Origin: Folioceros fuciformis
Taxonomy: Eukaryota > Anthocerotophyta > Anthocerotopsida > Anthocerotales
Length of the DNA stretch: 64,000 nucleotides
Direction: 5' to 3'
Assembly: GCA_049999805.1 (NCBI GenBank)
Contig: JBNGIO010006304.1
Span: forward strand, 354,157-418,156
Made by a program: the position numbers and the translations under genes. The first letter of the stretch is position 1. Each line of letters starts with the position of its first letter. The notes below the pieces were generated by a model that was not told the DNA's origin, ran no database searches, and saw only the letters and a program-made list of their open reading frames with translations. Below, in pieces: positions 45,308-55,607 of this stretch.

Positions 45308-47452
45308 TTATGCAGGTTGTCTCGTGAGTGGCCTTGACCACTCCCCACTGCGAAGCCATGTTTGGACAGCATCACCAGATGCCAAGAGAAAATGGAGCGT
45401 GTCCCGCCCATCTTCTGACATGGTAGACTTCTCGGTGAAAGGAGATTTTCTCGCAGTCAAATAAGAGATTACTGCGTCTTTCTTTTTCTGCTCTGTGTCT
45501 ACCCATCGACCCCTCCCTGATCCAGTTTCTATCATAACTACTTTAGGCAGTTCTTGCTTCTCCTCGAGCACCTGAGACAGAGTGCGCATCCACCACTCAA
45601 CAGCACACTGGGATGCGCCCAGGGAGAGGTGGCGTAAATGCAGTCGCCACACTGCAGGTGCACGGGATTGAATATCTGCAAATACTCCCAGGTTCACTGA
45701 CAGCATAAGTAGATCTGACGCCCTAGCCTCAATATCCGTCACCCGACAAAAATCAACCATAGCATTGATGAACCTACGATAGGTCGCAGCTGGGTACCTC
45801 TGCGTTAACGAATGGAGCACAAGGTGAAGTTCTTTCTCCTCTGACCCCGGAGAAATCAATTTCTGCACTGTGTCGTGCAATTCCAGGTTACCCTTCTTGA
45901 AAATCCCGAAGACAGTACTCCGCTGCTCATCGTTCTCACAGAGAACCAAGATACTGAAAAGACTGCTCCACAGCAGATCATCTGGCTCACATCCACAGCT
46001 GATCATTTCATCAAAGAGCTCATTAACTCTCGCAAAATCCTTCGCTTGTCCATGAGCCTGGATTAGTGAGGTATATGTGACAACATCCCTGGAGAATCCA
46101 GACCGAATCATTCGTGAAAAAGCACTCATGGCCTTGTCCTTGCTGCCACGCTTAGCATACAAGTGCAGCATAGTCTTGTACGAGTACGCATTTGGTGGCA
46201 TCCCGAATTTTTGCATGTCATTGAAAATCTTTTCAGCTTGCTCCTCAGAACCATACTCCGCACAATGTTTGAGAACTGAGTTATGAACAACCGCATCACA
46301 ATCCCAGCCTTCCCGTTGCATTCGATGGAAAAGGTCTAGACAATCCTGAAATTGCCCACCTTTACCATAGGCATCAATCATAGAGCTAACGGTTACAGCA
46401 TTGGGCTTCAGACCAGAGGTGATCATCTCATTCATCACTCCTGCAGCTTCATCAGTTCTTCCTGCATCGCCATAGATCCGAATCAGAATATTATAGACAA
46501 CTGTGGTAGGCTTCACCCCTGAATTCCTCATCTCCTTGTAAGTCCTCTCAACGTCTGTGTACCTACCAGCGTTGCCCAACATATTCAAAATGGTACCATA
46601 TGTGACGATATCGAATTTCCAGCCAGCATCTCTGAGCTCATAGAAGAGAACAAGCGCTTGCTTTACATTACCCGCTTTCGCATACACGTCCAGGACGGAA
46701 CAATACGTCACGGCATCGGGAACACAGCCGGCATCATGCATCTTTTCGTACCATTCCAAAGCCTGTTCATGGCGATTGCACCTGCTCGCACAGCTTATCA
46801 AAGTGCTGTAAGTGATGTTATCAGGAGACATACCCTTCTGAATCATCTCCACCACCAAACCCTCTGCCAGGTCCCACTGCCGGCCTTTCCTCAGCAATTT
46901 CACCATGACATTGTAGGTGAAGACATTCAAGTCATACTCTTTGGATTCGGCCCACCTGAAAAAGGGCAAAGCTTTCTCCCACCTTCCCAGAGAATTCAAA
47001 ATGGTCACCAAGCTGCGTGCGCTCAAGGGAGTCCCCCACCCTTCCATAGCCAGAGCTACCCCTGCCTCTGTCTCATCGCAGCCCTTCAACCTCCCCAGGA
47101 TGGACGGTAAAACCGACAGAGGCCTTTCCACCTTTCCAGCCTCCACAGAGCCTACATTCCGGTCAGTCCCCTCCGAACCCTGTCCCCGTCTCCACCTATC
47201 CACCCCCACCGCATTCCTAGACACTCTTTGGCTGGAGAACTCCGAATGCAGCTTCCGCAACTGCTTGACCATGGAGGAGGAGCCTGAATCGCTGGATCCC
47301 GCCGTCTCATCGGGAGAAACCGTGGGTGCAGCATTTTCACTCAAGCAGCACACATAACGCCACTTGCATGCTCTCCTGGTGTCCGAGCACGACGTCGATG
47401 GGAGAGCGTGGCTTAAGCCAAGGAGCTGCGTCGAATGAGAGGACATAGCCAT
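45308..47452 (-). CDS. SVR7-like: Plastid PPR-SMR protein, SVR7/At4g16390-like
   Basis: This P-class pentatricopeptide repeat protein has a C-terminal SMR domain. Members of this group bind organelle RNA; the Arabidopsis relative SVR7 and maize ATP4 support plastid ATP synthase expression. One exon encodes 714 residues from a true ATG at 47452. The first 60 residues are Ser/Arg-rich like a transit peptide. About ten PPR units run from roughly residue 175 to 520, for example VFTYNVMVKLLRKGRQWDLA, ITYSTLISCASRCNRHEQA, VTYCSVLDVYAKAGNVKQA and VVYNILIRIYGDAGRTDEA. The SMR region (WRLHLRHLSLGASQCAVEWW) lies near residue 610 and ends in a basic tail. P-class PPR genes are commonly intronless, as here. 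Confidence 0.93.
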   Translation of the reverse strand: MAMSSHSTQLLGLSHALPSTSCSDTRRACKWRYVCCLSENAAPTVSPDETAGSSDSGSSSMVKQLRKLHSEFSSQRVSRNAVGVDRWRRGQGSEGTDRNVGSVEAGKVERPLSVLPSILGRLKGCDETEAGVALAMEGWGTPLSARSLVTILNSLGRWEKALPFFRWAESKEYDLNVFTYNVMVKLLRKGRQWDLAEGLVVEMIQKGMSPDNITYSTLISCASRCNRHEQALEWYEKMHDAGCVPDAVTYCSVLDVYAKAGNVKQALVLFYELRDAGWKFDIVTYGTILNMLGNAGRYTDVERTYKEMRNSGVKPTTVVYNILIRIYGDAGRTDEAAGVMNEMITSGLKPNAVTVSSMIDAYGKGGQFQDCLDLFHRMQREGWDCDAVVHNSVLKHCAEYGSEEQAEKIFNDMQKFGMPPNAYSYKTMLHLYAKRGSKDKAMSAFSRMIRSGFSRDVVTYTSLIQAHGQAKDFARVNELFDEMISCGCEPDDLLWSSLFSILVLCENDEQRSTVFGIFKKGNLELHDTVQKLISPGSEEKELHLVLHSLTQRYPAATYRRFINAMVDFCRVTDIEARASDLLMLSVNLGVFADIQSRAPAVWRLHLRHLSLGASQCAVEWWMRTLSQVLEEKQELPKVVMIETGSGRGRWVDTEQKKKDAVISYLTARKSPFTEKSTMSEDGRDTLHFLLASGDAVQTWLRSGEWSRPLTRQPA

Positions 47453-47669
47453 AGCACCAGATTCCTACCCCAAAACGCCAGTTCTAAGTCTAGCATCCCA
47501 TCTCCAATTACATTCCACAACAGTGTCGTCTCGTGAGGCCTTCGACTAGCGTTGGAACATGCATGGCTTAGGGCTTTGCTCCAAACCTAACACCCAAGCC
47601 TCCCGGCTCGGTTGAATATGTACTCCCGTCGACTTGGAAATTCCTCATCTCTCATCATAGGTGTTCTGT

Positions 47670-48203
47670 ATGGGATGCCAAAGGGGACACGCCCCCTCTC
47701 TCTAGGGATTTTTTACAAACGCACCGGTTATGCGTCCCCTTTGGCGCGTACGCGACTTTGAAGGCCAAAACCAAACCGGACATCCAGCATACCGCAAACC
47801 AAACCCTTTCGCGAGGACCACAACCCAAACCAAACCCCTTCCTGCCATCCAGCACCCCCTTCCTGCCATCCAGCACCCACCCCCNNNNNNNNNNNNNNNN
47901 NNNNNNNNNNNNNNNNNNNNNNNNNNNNNNNNNNNNNNNNNNNNNNNNNNNNNNNNNNNNNNNNNNNNNNNNNNNNNNNNNNNNCCATCCAGCTGTGAAC
48001 ATGAAAACGAAGAGTTATGGTTTTTTCTGTGTCTGTCCCCTTTGGTGCGGAGTCCAGTTTGGTCCGTTTTGGTAAACCGTTACCAAAACGGACAGGAGTC
48101 CGATTTGGTAGGCATAAAAAAGGAATTTTCTGGTAAATACCCATGGGAAAGCATTAAAAACTATATATAGTGAGAGAGTGTCCCCTTTGGTATGCCATCG
48201 AGG
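47670..48203. repeat. Inverted-repeat element with ccaaaggggac ends, containing a 100-N gap
   Basis: The left end ggatgccaaaggggacac (47670) and the right end gtgtcccctttggtatgccatc (to about 48203) are inverted copies. The left 80 bases also form a hairpin and match the repeats at 1.2 and 1.6 kb in inverted orientation. In the right part a near-perfect palindrome (tccgttttggtaa, 4-base loop, inverse) spans 48063-48092. N fill 47885-47984. It has no coding capacity and looks like a MITE-type element or nested copies of a small hairpin repeat, directly upstream of the KRI1 gene. Confidence 0.65.
48161..48170 (+). promoter_or_regulatory. Candidate TATA box of KRI1
   Basis: CTATATATAG lies 97 bases upstream of the KRI1 start codon, inside the right part of the inverted-repeat element. 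It has the same ten bases as the candidate box of NF-YC. Transcription would begin near 48.2 kb. Confidence 0.4.
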
Positions 48204-48259
48204 ACCTCGCGGGATTTTTGAGTCTGTGTGTGCCCCTTGTGAGTACCATTTGAGGGCCG

Positions 48260-48286
48260 ATGAGCTATGGCCGGGGTGAAGCGTAA
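48260..48286 (+). other. Short upstream ORF overlapping the KRI1 start
   Basis: An ATG seven bases before the KRI1 start opens an eight-codon frame in another phase that ends at TAA after the KRI1 ATG. If the transcript begins upstream, ribosomes meet this ATG first, which would reduce KRI1 translation. Confidence 0.5.
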
Positions 48287-50261
48287 ATCGCTTCTGGACG
48301 AAGAGGATGATGATCATAATGGTGTTGGGAACCAGGTTACCCTCAAAGTGAACAAGGTGTATGCTGAACGGTTTGAGCACAACAAGCGAAGAGAGGATTT
48401 GCATCGCCTGCAGGAGTTGCAGAAAAAGGGCATTGGTCTGTCGGACGGGGAAGATAGCAATGGATCGTCTGAGGGGGAGGAGGAGGATGAGGATGGGTTG
48501 TTGCCTGAGCGCGTGAATCTGCAGATCTTCGAGACTCTAGCTAAGATTAGGAAGAAGGACCCGTCGATTTACTCGTCAGATGCCAAGTTTTATGATGAAG
48601 AGGAAGATGGAGAGGAGTCACATGAGGAGGGGAAGGGTATCGAGAAGAAGAAAAAGCCGCTGTATCTGAAGGACGTGATTGCCAAGCAGCTTCTGGAAGA
48701 CGACGGACCGGACGCGAAGGAGGTGCCTGTCAAGCCAGGGCCCGGGAAGAGCTATGTTCAGGAGCAGCAAGAGTTGAAAAGAGCCTTCCTGGAAAGTGTG
48801 ACCAAGGCTGATGTCGACGATGCGGATGGCTTGTTTCTGGTAAGGAAGAAGACGAAGGAGGAGCTTGAGAAGGAGACAGAGGAGACTGTGGCAGAGGGTG
48901 ACGAGACGAGAAAGGATGTGGGGGCCGTTATCGAAGAGTATTTTGGTAATGACACAGACCTGGATGAGAACGAAAGATTTCTGAAGTCATATATCCAGAA
49001 CCAGGGTTGGATTGACCGAGAGAGTAGGAAGGAGCCATCGTTTGGTGATATTGATGTTGGTGAAGATGATGAGGAAGTAGAGAAGCAGGATAGGTTTGAG
49101 GCTGAGTACAATTTCAGATACCAGGATGAAGACGGGTTTCAGGTCCAGGGCTGTCCTCGCATATTGGCAGGGTCTGTGAGGAAGAAACCTGACCAAAGGA
49201 AAAAGCAAAGACTAAGCAAGCAGGAGAGGCTGACAGAACAGGAGAGGGCCAGACAGGAAGAGGTGAAACGTTTGAAGAACGTAAAGAGGAATGAACTCTT
49301 GGAAAAGCTTGAGCAGATCAGAAGCATCGCTGGTGCTGACGAGGAAGCCTTAGCTGCTTTGGGCGAGGATGATCTAGAGGAGGATTTCAATCCAGATGAG
49401 TATGACAAGAAGATGGCTGAGGCTTTTGGTGATGCCTACTATGGTGGCCACGATGTTGATGACAGATTCAATAAGGATGATGCTGATGATTTTGATGAAA
49501 TGGACGACATGGAGAAACCTGATTTTGAGGCTGAAGATGAGCTGTTGGGACTGCCCGAGGGGTGGGACAGTGGGGCCAAGACTGGCTTTTCAGCTGTCTA
49601 CGCAAAGCAAAAGAAAGTTGACATTGATGGCACAGCTTCTTCCGCAGGGGAGAAGAAGACCTTGAAAATGTCTCTCAAGGACAAGATGGAGTTTGAAAAG
49701 AAAATGGAAGAGTACTACAAGCTGGACTATGAAGACGTGGTGGGGGATTTACCAACGAGGTTCAAGTACACGAAGGTTAAACGCAATCTGTATGGCTTGA
49801 GAACTAAGGATATCTTAAATACAGATGACCAGGACCTAAATCAATATGTGTCTCTTAAGAAGCTTGCCCCTTATCGGACTGAAGAGTGGAAGGTTCCCCG
49901 ACATCTTCGCCAACAACGTTTTAGTAGGAAGGACCGGGAAAAGAGATCTTTGGATGTTGTCCCGAGCGACAGCAGTAGCGCCAAAGAGCTGAAGTCCAAT
50001 GCTGATGCGCATGGGGCTCCAGCAAGTACTAGTACAGGTATGGGGTTAGATAGCACTGAATCGGTGGCAACCAAGGCGGAGAAGGGAAGCCAACCGAATG
50101 GCAAAATAGCTGAGCAAGGCAATGAAATTATTTCCAAGAGCAAGAAAAAGAGGAGGAGACAGAAAGGTCCCCAGCTCCCCATGTCTCGGTTACTAGCATA
50201 TAGAGGGATCCAACCCCCTCCGAAAAAGCAGAAGAAGCAAAAGGTTGCTCCATCCAATTGA
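48267..50261 (+). CDS. KRI1: KRI1 family ribosome biogenesis protein
   Basis: Yeast Kri1 is a nucleolar protein needed for 40S ribosomal subunit assembly. One exon encodes 664 residues with long acidic and lysine-rich stretches. The KRI1 core covers LKVNKVYAERFEHNKRREDL, then KDVIAKQLLEDD...SYVQEQQELKRAF, and RRKEELLK-type helices (KRLKNVKRNELLEKLEQI). The Kri1 C-terminal domain is clear: RFKYTKVKRNLYGLRTKDIL...DQDLNQYVSLKKLAPYR. The tail is basic (KSKKKRRRQKG) and fits nucleolar targeting. Length and domain order match the family. Confidence 0.95.
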   Translation: MAGVKRKSLLDEEDDDHNGVGNQVTLKVNKVYAERFEHNKRREDLHRLQELQKKGIGLSDGEDSNGSSEGEEEDEDGLLPERVNLQIFETLAKIRKKDPSIYSSDAKFYDEEEDGEESHEEGKGIEKKKKPLYLKDVIAKQLLEDDGPDAKEVPVKPGPGKSYVQEQQELKRAFLESVTKADVDDADGLFLVRKKTKEELEKETEETVAEGDETRKDVGAVIEEYFGNDTDLDENERFLKSYIQNQGWIDRESRKEPSFGDIDVGEDDEEVEKQDRFEAEYNFRYQDEDGFQVQGCPRILAGSVRKKPDQRKKQRLSKQERLTEQERARQEEVKRLKNVKRNELLEKLEQIRSIAGADEEALAALGEDDLEEDFNPDEYDKKMAEAFGDAYYGGHDVDDRFNKDDADDFDEMDDMEKPDFEAEDELLGLPEGWDSGAKTGFSAVYAKQKKVDIDGTASSAGEKKTLKMSLKDKMEFEKKMEEYYKLDYEDVVGDLPTRFKYTKVKRNLYGLRTKDILNTDDQDLNQYVSLKKLAPYRTEEWKVPRHLRQQRFSRKDREKRSLDVVPSDSSSAKELKSNADAHGAPASTSTGMGLDSTESVATKAEKGSQPNGKIAEQGNEIISKSKKKRRRQKGPQLPMSRLLAYRGIQPPPKKQKKQKVAPSN

Positions 50262-51221
50262 TGGCCTGCGAAGCTTACCAACACTGACATGTCCCTTGAA
50301 GGTTTGTGCTGACGTGGGAGTGGCCGCTGCTCGCTGGGTATGCCCAGCAAGGGCTCTGCATGAGGCACTTGCTGTCTGTGGACAAGTGGAGCAGGAGAAC
50401 CTGATTTTGGCTAACCATGGGCGATGTGGTTTTTCGAGGATCCGGTCAAACTGGACCCTCACCGAGCCCATGTGCTTGTGGCCACCGCCCACGAGATGCA
50501 TTTTGAGATGTAGAAACGATGAAAGATTGGTAGTAATAGGAAGCACGAAACTCGCAGTGGCGGACAGTGAGGACGATGAAGGGGTAGTGCCTTGTTGCTT
50601 CGCATCCTGTATCTGCAATCAAGGATTGCGACCATTGTCGTGCGCGGGCATATCTCGAGAACCGTCTGACAGGACTGACCTTTACTTTGAGCCCTGGCTT
50701 GCTGTGTGCCAGAAATGGCTAGGGTGAGGAGAAAGAGATTGTGCTGGAAGCTGGTGCTCGTCAGGTAGATCGGATCCCTGTACATTATACCTTCAGCGGT
50801 CGTGAAGCCCGGGGTCGGCCAGGCCCCCCTCCAGGTGCGCCTGAAGGGCGTGGCATTCTAACGTCCTACAGAATGTTATTGACTTCCATTTTCTGCACTG
50901 CCATTTACAGCGTGTCGGTGTAGAAAAATTGATGGAAGCTGGAAAGTGCAGTGAAGGGGCCCGAAGGTGTTTAGTGTTAAATAGGATTAAAATGAGAAGA
51001 CTTTTTTGGAGAGGATATTAATATTAATATATTACGACAAGTACTATTGGGTCAGAAAGTAAATGCATGGGACAAGGGAGAGCGATGGGTTTGGATAGAG
51101 CGATGTCTCTACTTTCAGCTAGTTGACTTTGCGAACGTTCCAATGTCTGGCGTGAGAAAAGAGGCGTGCCTATTCAATCCAACTCCAAGCACACTACTGA
51201 TCATAACATTTATTTGTATTC
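50262..51221. other. Intergenic between converging genes, no gene seen
   Basis: The 3' regions of KRI1 (plus) and the ankyrin-BTB gene (minus) meet here. Short frames lack homology. Confidence 0.5.
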
Positions 51222-52799
51222 TCAAAGGTTGTTTGACGCCGTTTCTTCACCTTTGGCACCATTTTCTGGACTACGAGCCTGTTCCAACATCCTATCGAAG
51301 TGCACACCAATGGCATCTCGTTTGTCCAGCTCCTCTCCCTCCAATGCCAGCCATCTTTCGCGAAAGTCATCCAAGACGTTTCCTGGATGTTTGCCTCCTA
51401 TTGCGCTGGTCCGGGTACACGATTCGCCCGACGGGGGTGGAAGGCTGGCTACCATGGTCTTGAATTCTGCCGTTGATACGAACTGCTTGAAGTTCATAAC
51501 CATTACATCCAGACAACGGTCTCTAAGTTTACGCAACTCATACTTTTCAGCCATAACCAGCCAGCAGCACAGGTCGGCAGGAGTTGCGTCATCCAGCCGC
51601 AGTAGGAGAGCATCACCAACAAGGCACTTCAAGTCAAACATGAGGTAGCGTGAAGCTGCGTCGAGGATCTCCTCTGCCTCACCAGGGTCCACCTCATCCT
51701 CCAGAGTATCGGTATACACGAATTCCAGCAGTTTGCAGAAAGCTGTGCATCGTATCTCATTTTCTTCAAACACGGGCAGCTCCTCTGTCGACCCCGACCC
51801 CTCCTCCTCTGCTGTTGCTCCACGAAATCTTGCCTCAAAGTAGTGTGACCGTGCTTCTAAGATGAACTTATGACCTCTGAATATCATGCCGTCAACAAGG
51901 AAGCATACGTCCGCATAGTCGCACTTTCGGAGTTGAGCGAGAGGCCGCCGAAAAGACAATGGCGAGGTGGGTTTCCTCGTCTGCATTTCTAAACCTCCAC
52001 GACATTGAGCCCTAGGCCGCTTTGAAAGGGACTTGGCTAGGGTGATGTGAAATATCTTGCGCATAGCTGCTACAAGCCGGGACTGGTCAGGTGGAAGATC
52101 TCGATGCTGTGCATATACCCAAGCCAAGTCATCACCGTCCTTCCTTTTGTCCACAAACGCTAGCCGCTTAGCTCTGCGTCCCGCGTTGGTGTCTTTGCAA
52201 ACCTGCATAGTGGTGTACAAATGGTGGAGGAGGCTGAAAAATTCAAAGAAGGGAAGATTCCGTCGTAGGTGTTTCTGCCTCATTTCCTCCCAAGCGTTGC
52301 CAGCCCTATGGGAGAACAAACGCGAACAACCAGCCAGGTTCACTCCAAAGGCGAACGACGGTCTCAGGGCTCTCCGACGAACTTGTACTGGTGGAGGATT
52401 CCAGTCGTCCGCATAGTTCCGGAACATTTTGGAGGCCACGCATCTCACGGGTAAGAAACCGGGAGCATCTAGAACGACCCGATCGTTGCCGCCGACTCTT
52501 GGGGGGCCTGAGCTGAATGCATCGCGAAGGGCAGCGACAAGAGGCTGGTGCCGCGCAGGACGGGTTCCCCTGGCAGCATCCCAGTGGCCAGCGCGGGAGC
52601 TGTAGTAGAGCGGCACGCAATCCCAGCAGTCCCGAGCGTTCACATCCACGCGCTCCTCATGTAGCAAGAACCTCAGTCGGTCGACATCTCCAGCACGAGC
52701 TGCCTCGAACACGTCTGCGTCTCCAACCTCCCTGCACCGCAACGGAGGCTCCTGCTCCATCATGAAGAGATCGTTCAATGCATTGTCGAGGGGCTCCAT
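51222..52799 (-). CDS. Ankyrin-repeat and BTB/POZ protein (ABTB1-like), intronless
   Basis: One exon encodes 525 residues from a true ATG. An N-terminal ankyrin unit (DVFEAARAGDVDRLRFLLHE, then VNARDCWDCVPLYY) resembles the ABTB1/BPOZ start. A divergent middle follows. A BTB domain lies at about residues 285-400 (CDYADVCFLVDGMIFRGHKF, CTAFCKLLEFVYTD, LMFDLKCLVGDALLL). A BACK-like helical part comes next (LVMAEKYELRKLRDRCLDVM). Such proteins usually act as CUL3 adaptors; that is an inference. After VPLYY the expected second ankyrin repeat is poorly kept (SSRAGHWDAARG), so that segment may have drifted or contain an unrecognised splice. Confidence 0.85.
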   Translation of the reverse strand: MEPLDNALNDLFMMEQEPPLRCREVGDADVFEAARAGDVDRLRFLLHEERVDVNARDCWDCVPLYYSSRAGHWDAARGTRPARHQPLVAALRDAFSSGPPRVGGNDRVVLDAPGFLPVRCVASKMFRNYADDWNPPPVQVRRRALRPSFAFGVNLAGCSRLFSHRAGNAWEEMRQKHLRRNLPFFEFFSLLHHLYTTMQVCKDTNAGRRAKRLAFVDKRKDGDDLAWVYAQHRDLPPDQSRLVAAMRKIFHITLAKSLSKRPRAQCRGGLEMQTRKPTSPLSFRRPLAQLRKCDYADVCFLVDGMIFRGHKFILEARSHYFEARFRGATAEEEGSGSTEELPVFEENEIRCTAFCKLLEFVYTDTLEDEVDPGEAEEILDAASRYLMFDLKCLVGDALLLRLDDATPADLCCWLVMAEKYELRKLRDRCLDVMVMNFKQFVSTAEFKTMVASLPPPSGESCTRTSAIGGKHPGNVLDDFRERWLALEGEELDKRDAIGVHFDRMLEQARSPENGAKGEETASNNL

Positions 52800-53584
52800 G
52801 GACCATAATACATAATAAGTCTTCGCCGCTGGTGCCGACTCCTACTCCAAACGAGACTGCCAGTCCCGCCTGCGCAGCGCTGACCAGGACTCTTCACCGA
52901 GCGCCGTAGTACCCACCTAGCATGTATACTTCACAGGCGTGCTGCGGGAATCGTTAATGGGTTATCTTCACACGATCGCTATGGAAGCGACGACACAAGG
53001 GGACCCAAAGCAGCTGACAGCAAATCAGCATGGAAGCGAACAGACATGATCCGAAGTATTCGATTAAATATGACTAAGGAAAGGGAAGAGGAAAGAAATG
53101 TTTCCAGTCTTCAGTCGTGCCTCATGAATGTGATGCGTTTCGTTACGAAGAGTATCATTATGGCCTATACGGTAGGGCTCACCTCTGTTACCAGCATGTG
53201 GACACTCCTCGAGAGGCCAGAGTCACTGGTCACTTTCAAAATCTTCAGGGTTACCCGCAAGCCTTGCATTATATCACGGCGAGGAAACAGCCACCCAACA
53301 GCTAAGTGCGGGGAATCCATCCATCCTTGAGACACGGATATGTATGACAGTATGCGCGCTGCTCGACGGCATCCTAAGTGAAAAGGAGCGTCAGTATGGA
53401 GGTCAGGTTAGTTATCCGACATGTGATACTTGGTGTCAGAAATAATAAGATTGTTCTCTGCTGAGGTTACCTGACATTTAGATCCATCTTCTGGTCAGAA
53501 TGAAGTGATGTTCCCTGCTCATCACGTGGAAAAACACAGTTGTCCTTGCCGATCACAATTCAGCAACCAGCGTGGAGACAAGTC
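52800..53584. other. Upstream region of the ankyrin-BTB gene, no gene seen
   Basis: The interval lies between two minus-strand genes. Small plus-strand frames (for example 53046-53330) show no homology and are not supported as genes. Confidence 0.5.
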
Positions 53585-55607
53585 CTAATCCACGGGAGCA
53601 TCCTCTGATGCCGACACCCGGCTAGTCGTTGGCTCCCTCCCAAGCCTTTTGAAGGCTACCAAGGCCCTTCTGAACTCTGTCGCTTTGATCTGGAATAAAA
53701 GGTCATGCACGACACAGGGCAGGTTGGATGAATTGACGACGAAGTTGGCATTACAGCAGCAGCAGATTGGCTGCACATCCACGTACCGCAGGCATGCCTC
53801 CATAGTCACCAGACTCAAGGATGTTGTTGGTGACCCCACTTTTTGCTGCTATGCGGACCTAAAAGTGACGGGCAAATGGCATGTCAGCCCAGAACACGAA
53901 GGAGCATTAGCCTACAGCAAGGGCAATACCTTCGAAACAATCGTTCTGTGGTCCGCAACACCTGATTGCCCTCCCATCACCACATAATCTCCAAGCCTTT
54001 CAACAGAAACCAAGTGTGAGCTAGGAAGCCTAGTCGAAACGTGTCATTCTGCGAAATGCAAGACTGCTCACTCCCACAAGCCACACTCACGTAGCAGAAC
54101 CGCCGATCCCAACTTGCCCACATAGCATGCAGCAACGGCCAATCACTGCATTGTGGCCGATCTGAACTTAGAATCCATAAACGTCTAGTCAGACGGAGTT
54201 GTTACCCAAAGGGACGAACACGTTTAAGCAATTAACAACCAAACAAGAGTACCTGAACTAGGTTGTCAATTTTTGTGTGATCGCCAATGACAGTATCTCG
54301 CCAGCTGCCAGAGTCCAGTACCCTTTTGTTACTGATCAATAACATCTAAAAGTGCTCATGCAAGTGCTTCAGGAACACAGAGCAACAAATCCTAGAGAAG
54401 GGAGAAACTTAAGTCTCAAGGAAAGGACCGAGCGGTGCTACCTGCCCCTGTCTACACACGAATTGGCCCCAATCTCTACGTGATTTCCTATCTTCACCTG
54501 TAGCAGCTGTATAAGAAATGGGAATGAATTACTTCACTGACACTCAACCTCCAGTGTTCGTGTGCGCATGTGCATCAAAGTTCATAACACTGCTGCTCTT
54601 CCCCTAAGTAGCCTTTAAAGCTATCCAGCAAGGCTTGCATTTGGGCACAGAAAACACAACACCATTCCGGTTACCTGAGGCTTCTTGACTACTTCACCTT
54701 CCTCGTTGACCAAAAAGCCAAATCCTACCACCAACAACACCGATGTGATCACACGAAGTGACGAACAAAAAGTTTCCTTACGCTCACGTTGGTCACTGAA
54801 AAACGATTCACTCCACTGAAGGGCAGCTGCACACCATCTTGGCCAACACAGACACCATTGTGAAGGATGCAAGATTCCCCGATGGAGCAGTTCTGCAACG
54901 AAACATTATACCTGCACACCGTAAGCACACACAAGGGTAGGCAGAGTTAGAATCCCGTCTGAGTTAGCATCCTCAAAACATCTGACGAATACTACCAGTG
55001 GCCAACAACAAACGCGTAGGATCTCGGAGAGTGCACACAACAGCAAGAGGCAACCAGATCAAACTCTGTCCTTCATGAATTTCATAAAGAAGGCGCAAAC
55101 AACAACCCCAGCACGGTGGAGGAGCCGATAGTGACGTCGCGTCCTACGATGGAGCCCGATCCGATGTGAGCATTGGGGCCCACGCGAGCATGGGCTTGCA
55201 CCAGGGCTCCCACCTCCACAACCACACTTGGATCCACGTGAGCCAATTTGTGAACCAGGCCCCCTCCTCTGTCCCAATTCTCAACTCCAGTGCCCTCCGC
55301 TTTCCCGCAGCCAAGCGCCACAGCCACTGCAAAACCATGCCACCTGCAATGAGACAAATGGAGCTCGCATCCTAGACTTGGCCGGACCAAGCTTTGCCTC
55401 CGATTGCCCTTCCCAAATTGGACAATCAAGCTACGAACCGGAGCATCTGCTCAGGCGCGGTGCCTTCCGGTACTGCGCATGAAGCTCCTGCCTCCGGGGT
55501 GCCGCCAGGGAAGATATCAGTCCTAGTCTTCCCAGCTGGGAGACCTGAGGAGGCGACCATGGAAGGGACAGGCTACGTGCACACACTGCCGCCGTGGCCG
55601 CTTGCAT
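53585..55607 (-). CDS. LPXD: LpxD-like UDP-3-O-acyl-glucosamine N-acyltransferase, probably mitochondrial
   Basis: The enzyme adds the N-linked acyl chain to UDP-3-O-acylglucosamine in the lipid A pathway. Plants keep a nuclear-encoded, mitochondrial version. Ten exons (55607-55439, 55326-55107, 54911-54835, 54724-54675, 54497-54442, 54304-54253, 54161-54091, 53996-53930, 53858-53787 and 53689-53585) give 312 residues, all in frame. The start is basic and free of acids (ARSLSLPW...APRR), as in mitochondrial presequences. The left-handed beta-helix hexapeptides follow (VDPSVVVEVGALVQ, IGSGSIVGRDVTIG). Then come NCSIGESCILHNGVCVGQDG, VVKKPQVKIGNHVEIGANSC, DNLVQIGHNAVIG with the conserved histidine, and GDYVVMGGQSGVADH. 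The C terminus is the usual helix (EFRRALVAFKRL). An alternative first exon frame starting at 55560 also splices in frame. Confidence 0.92.

Noticed and set aside
53046-53330. Small plus-strand gene between the ankyrin-BTB and LpxD genes
   Set aside because: No homology, and overlapping frames are equally open.
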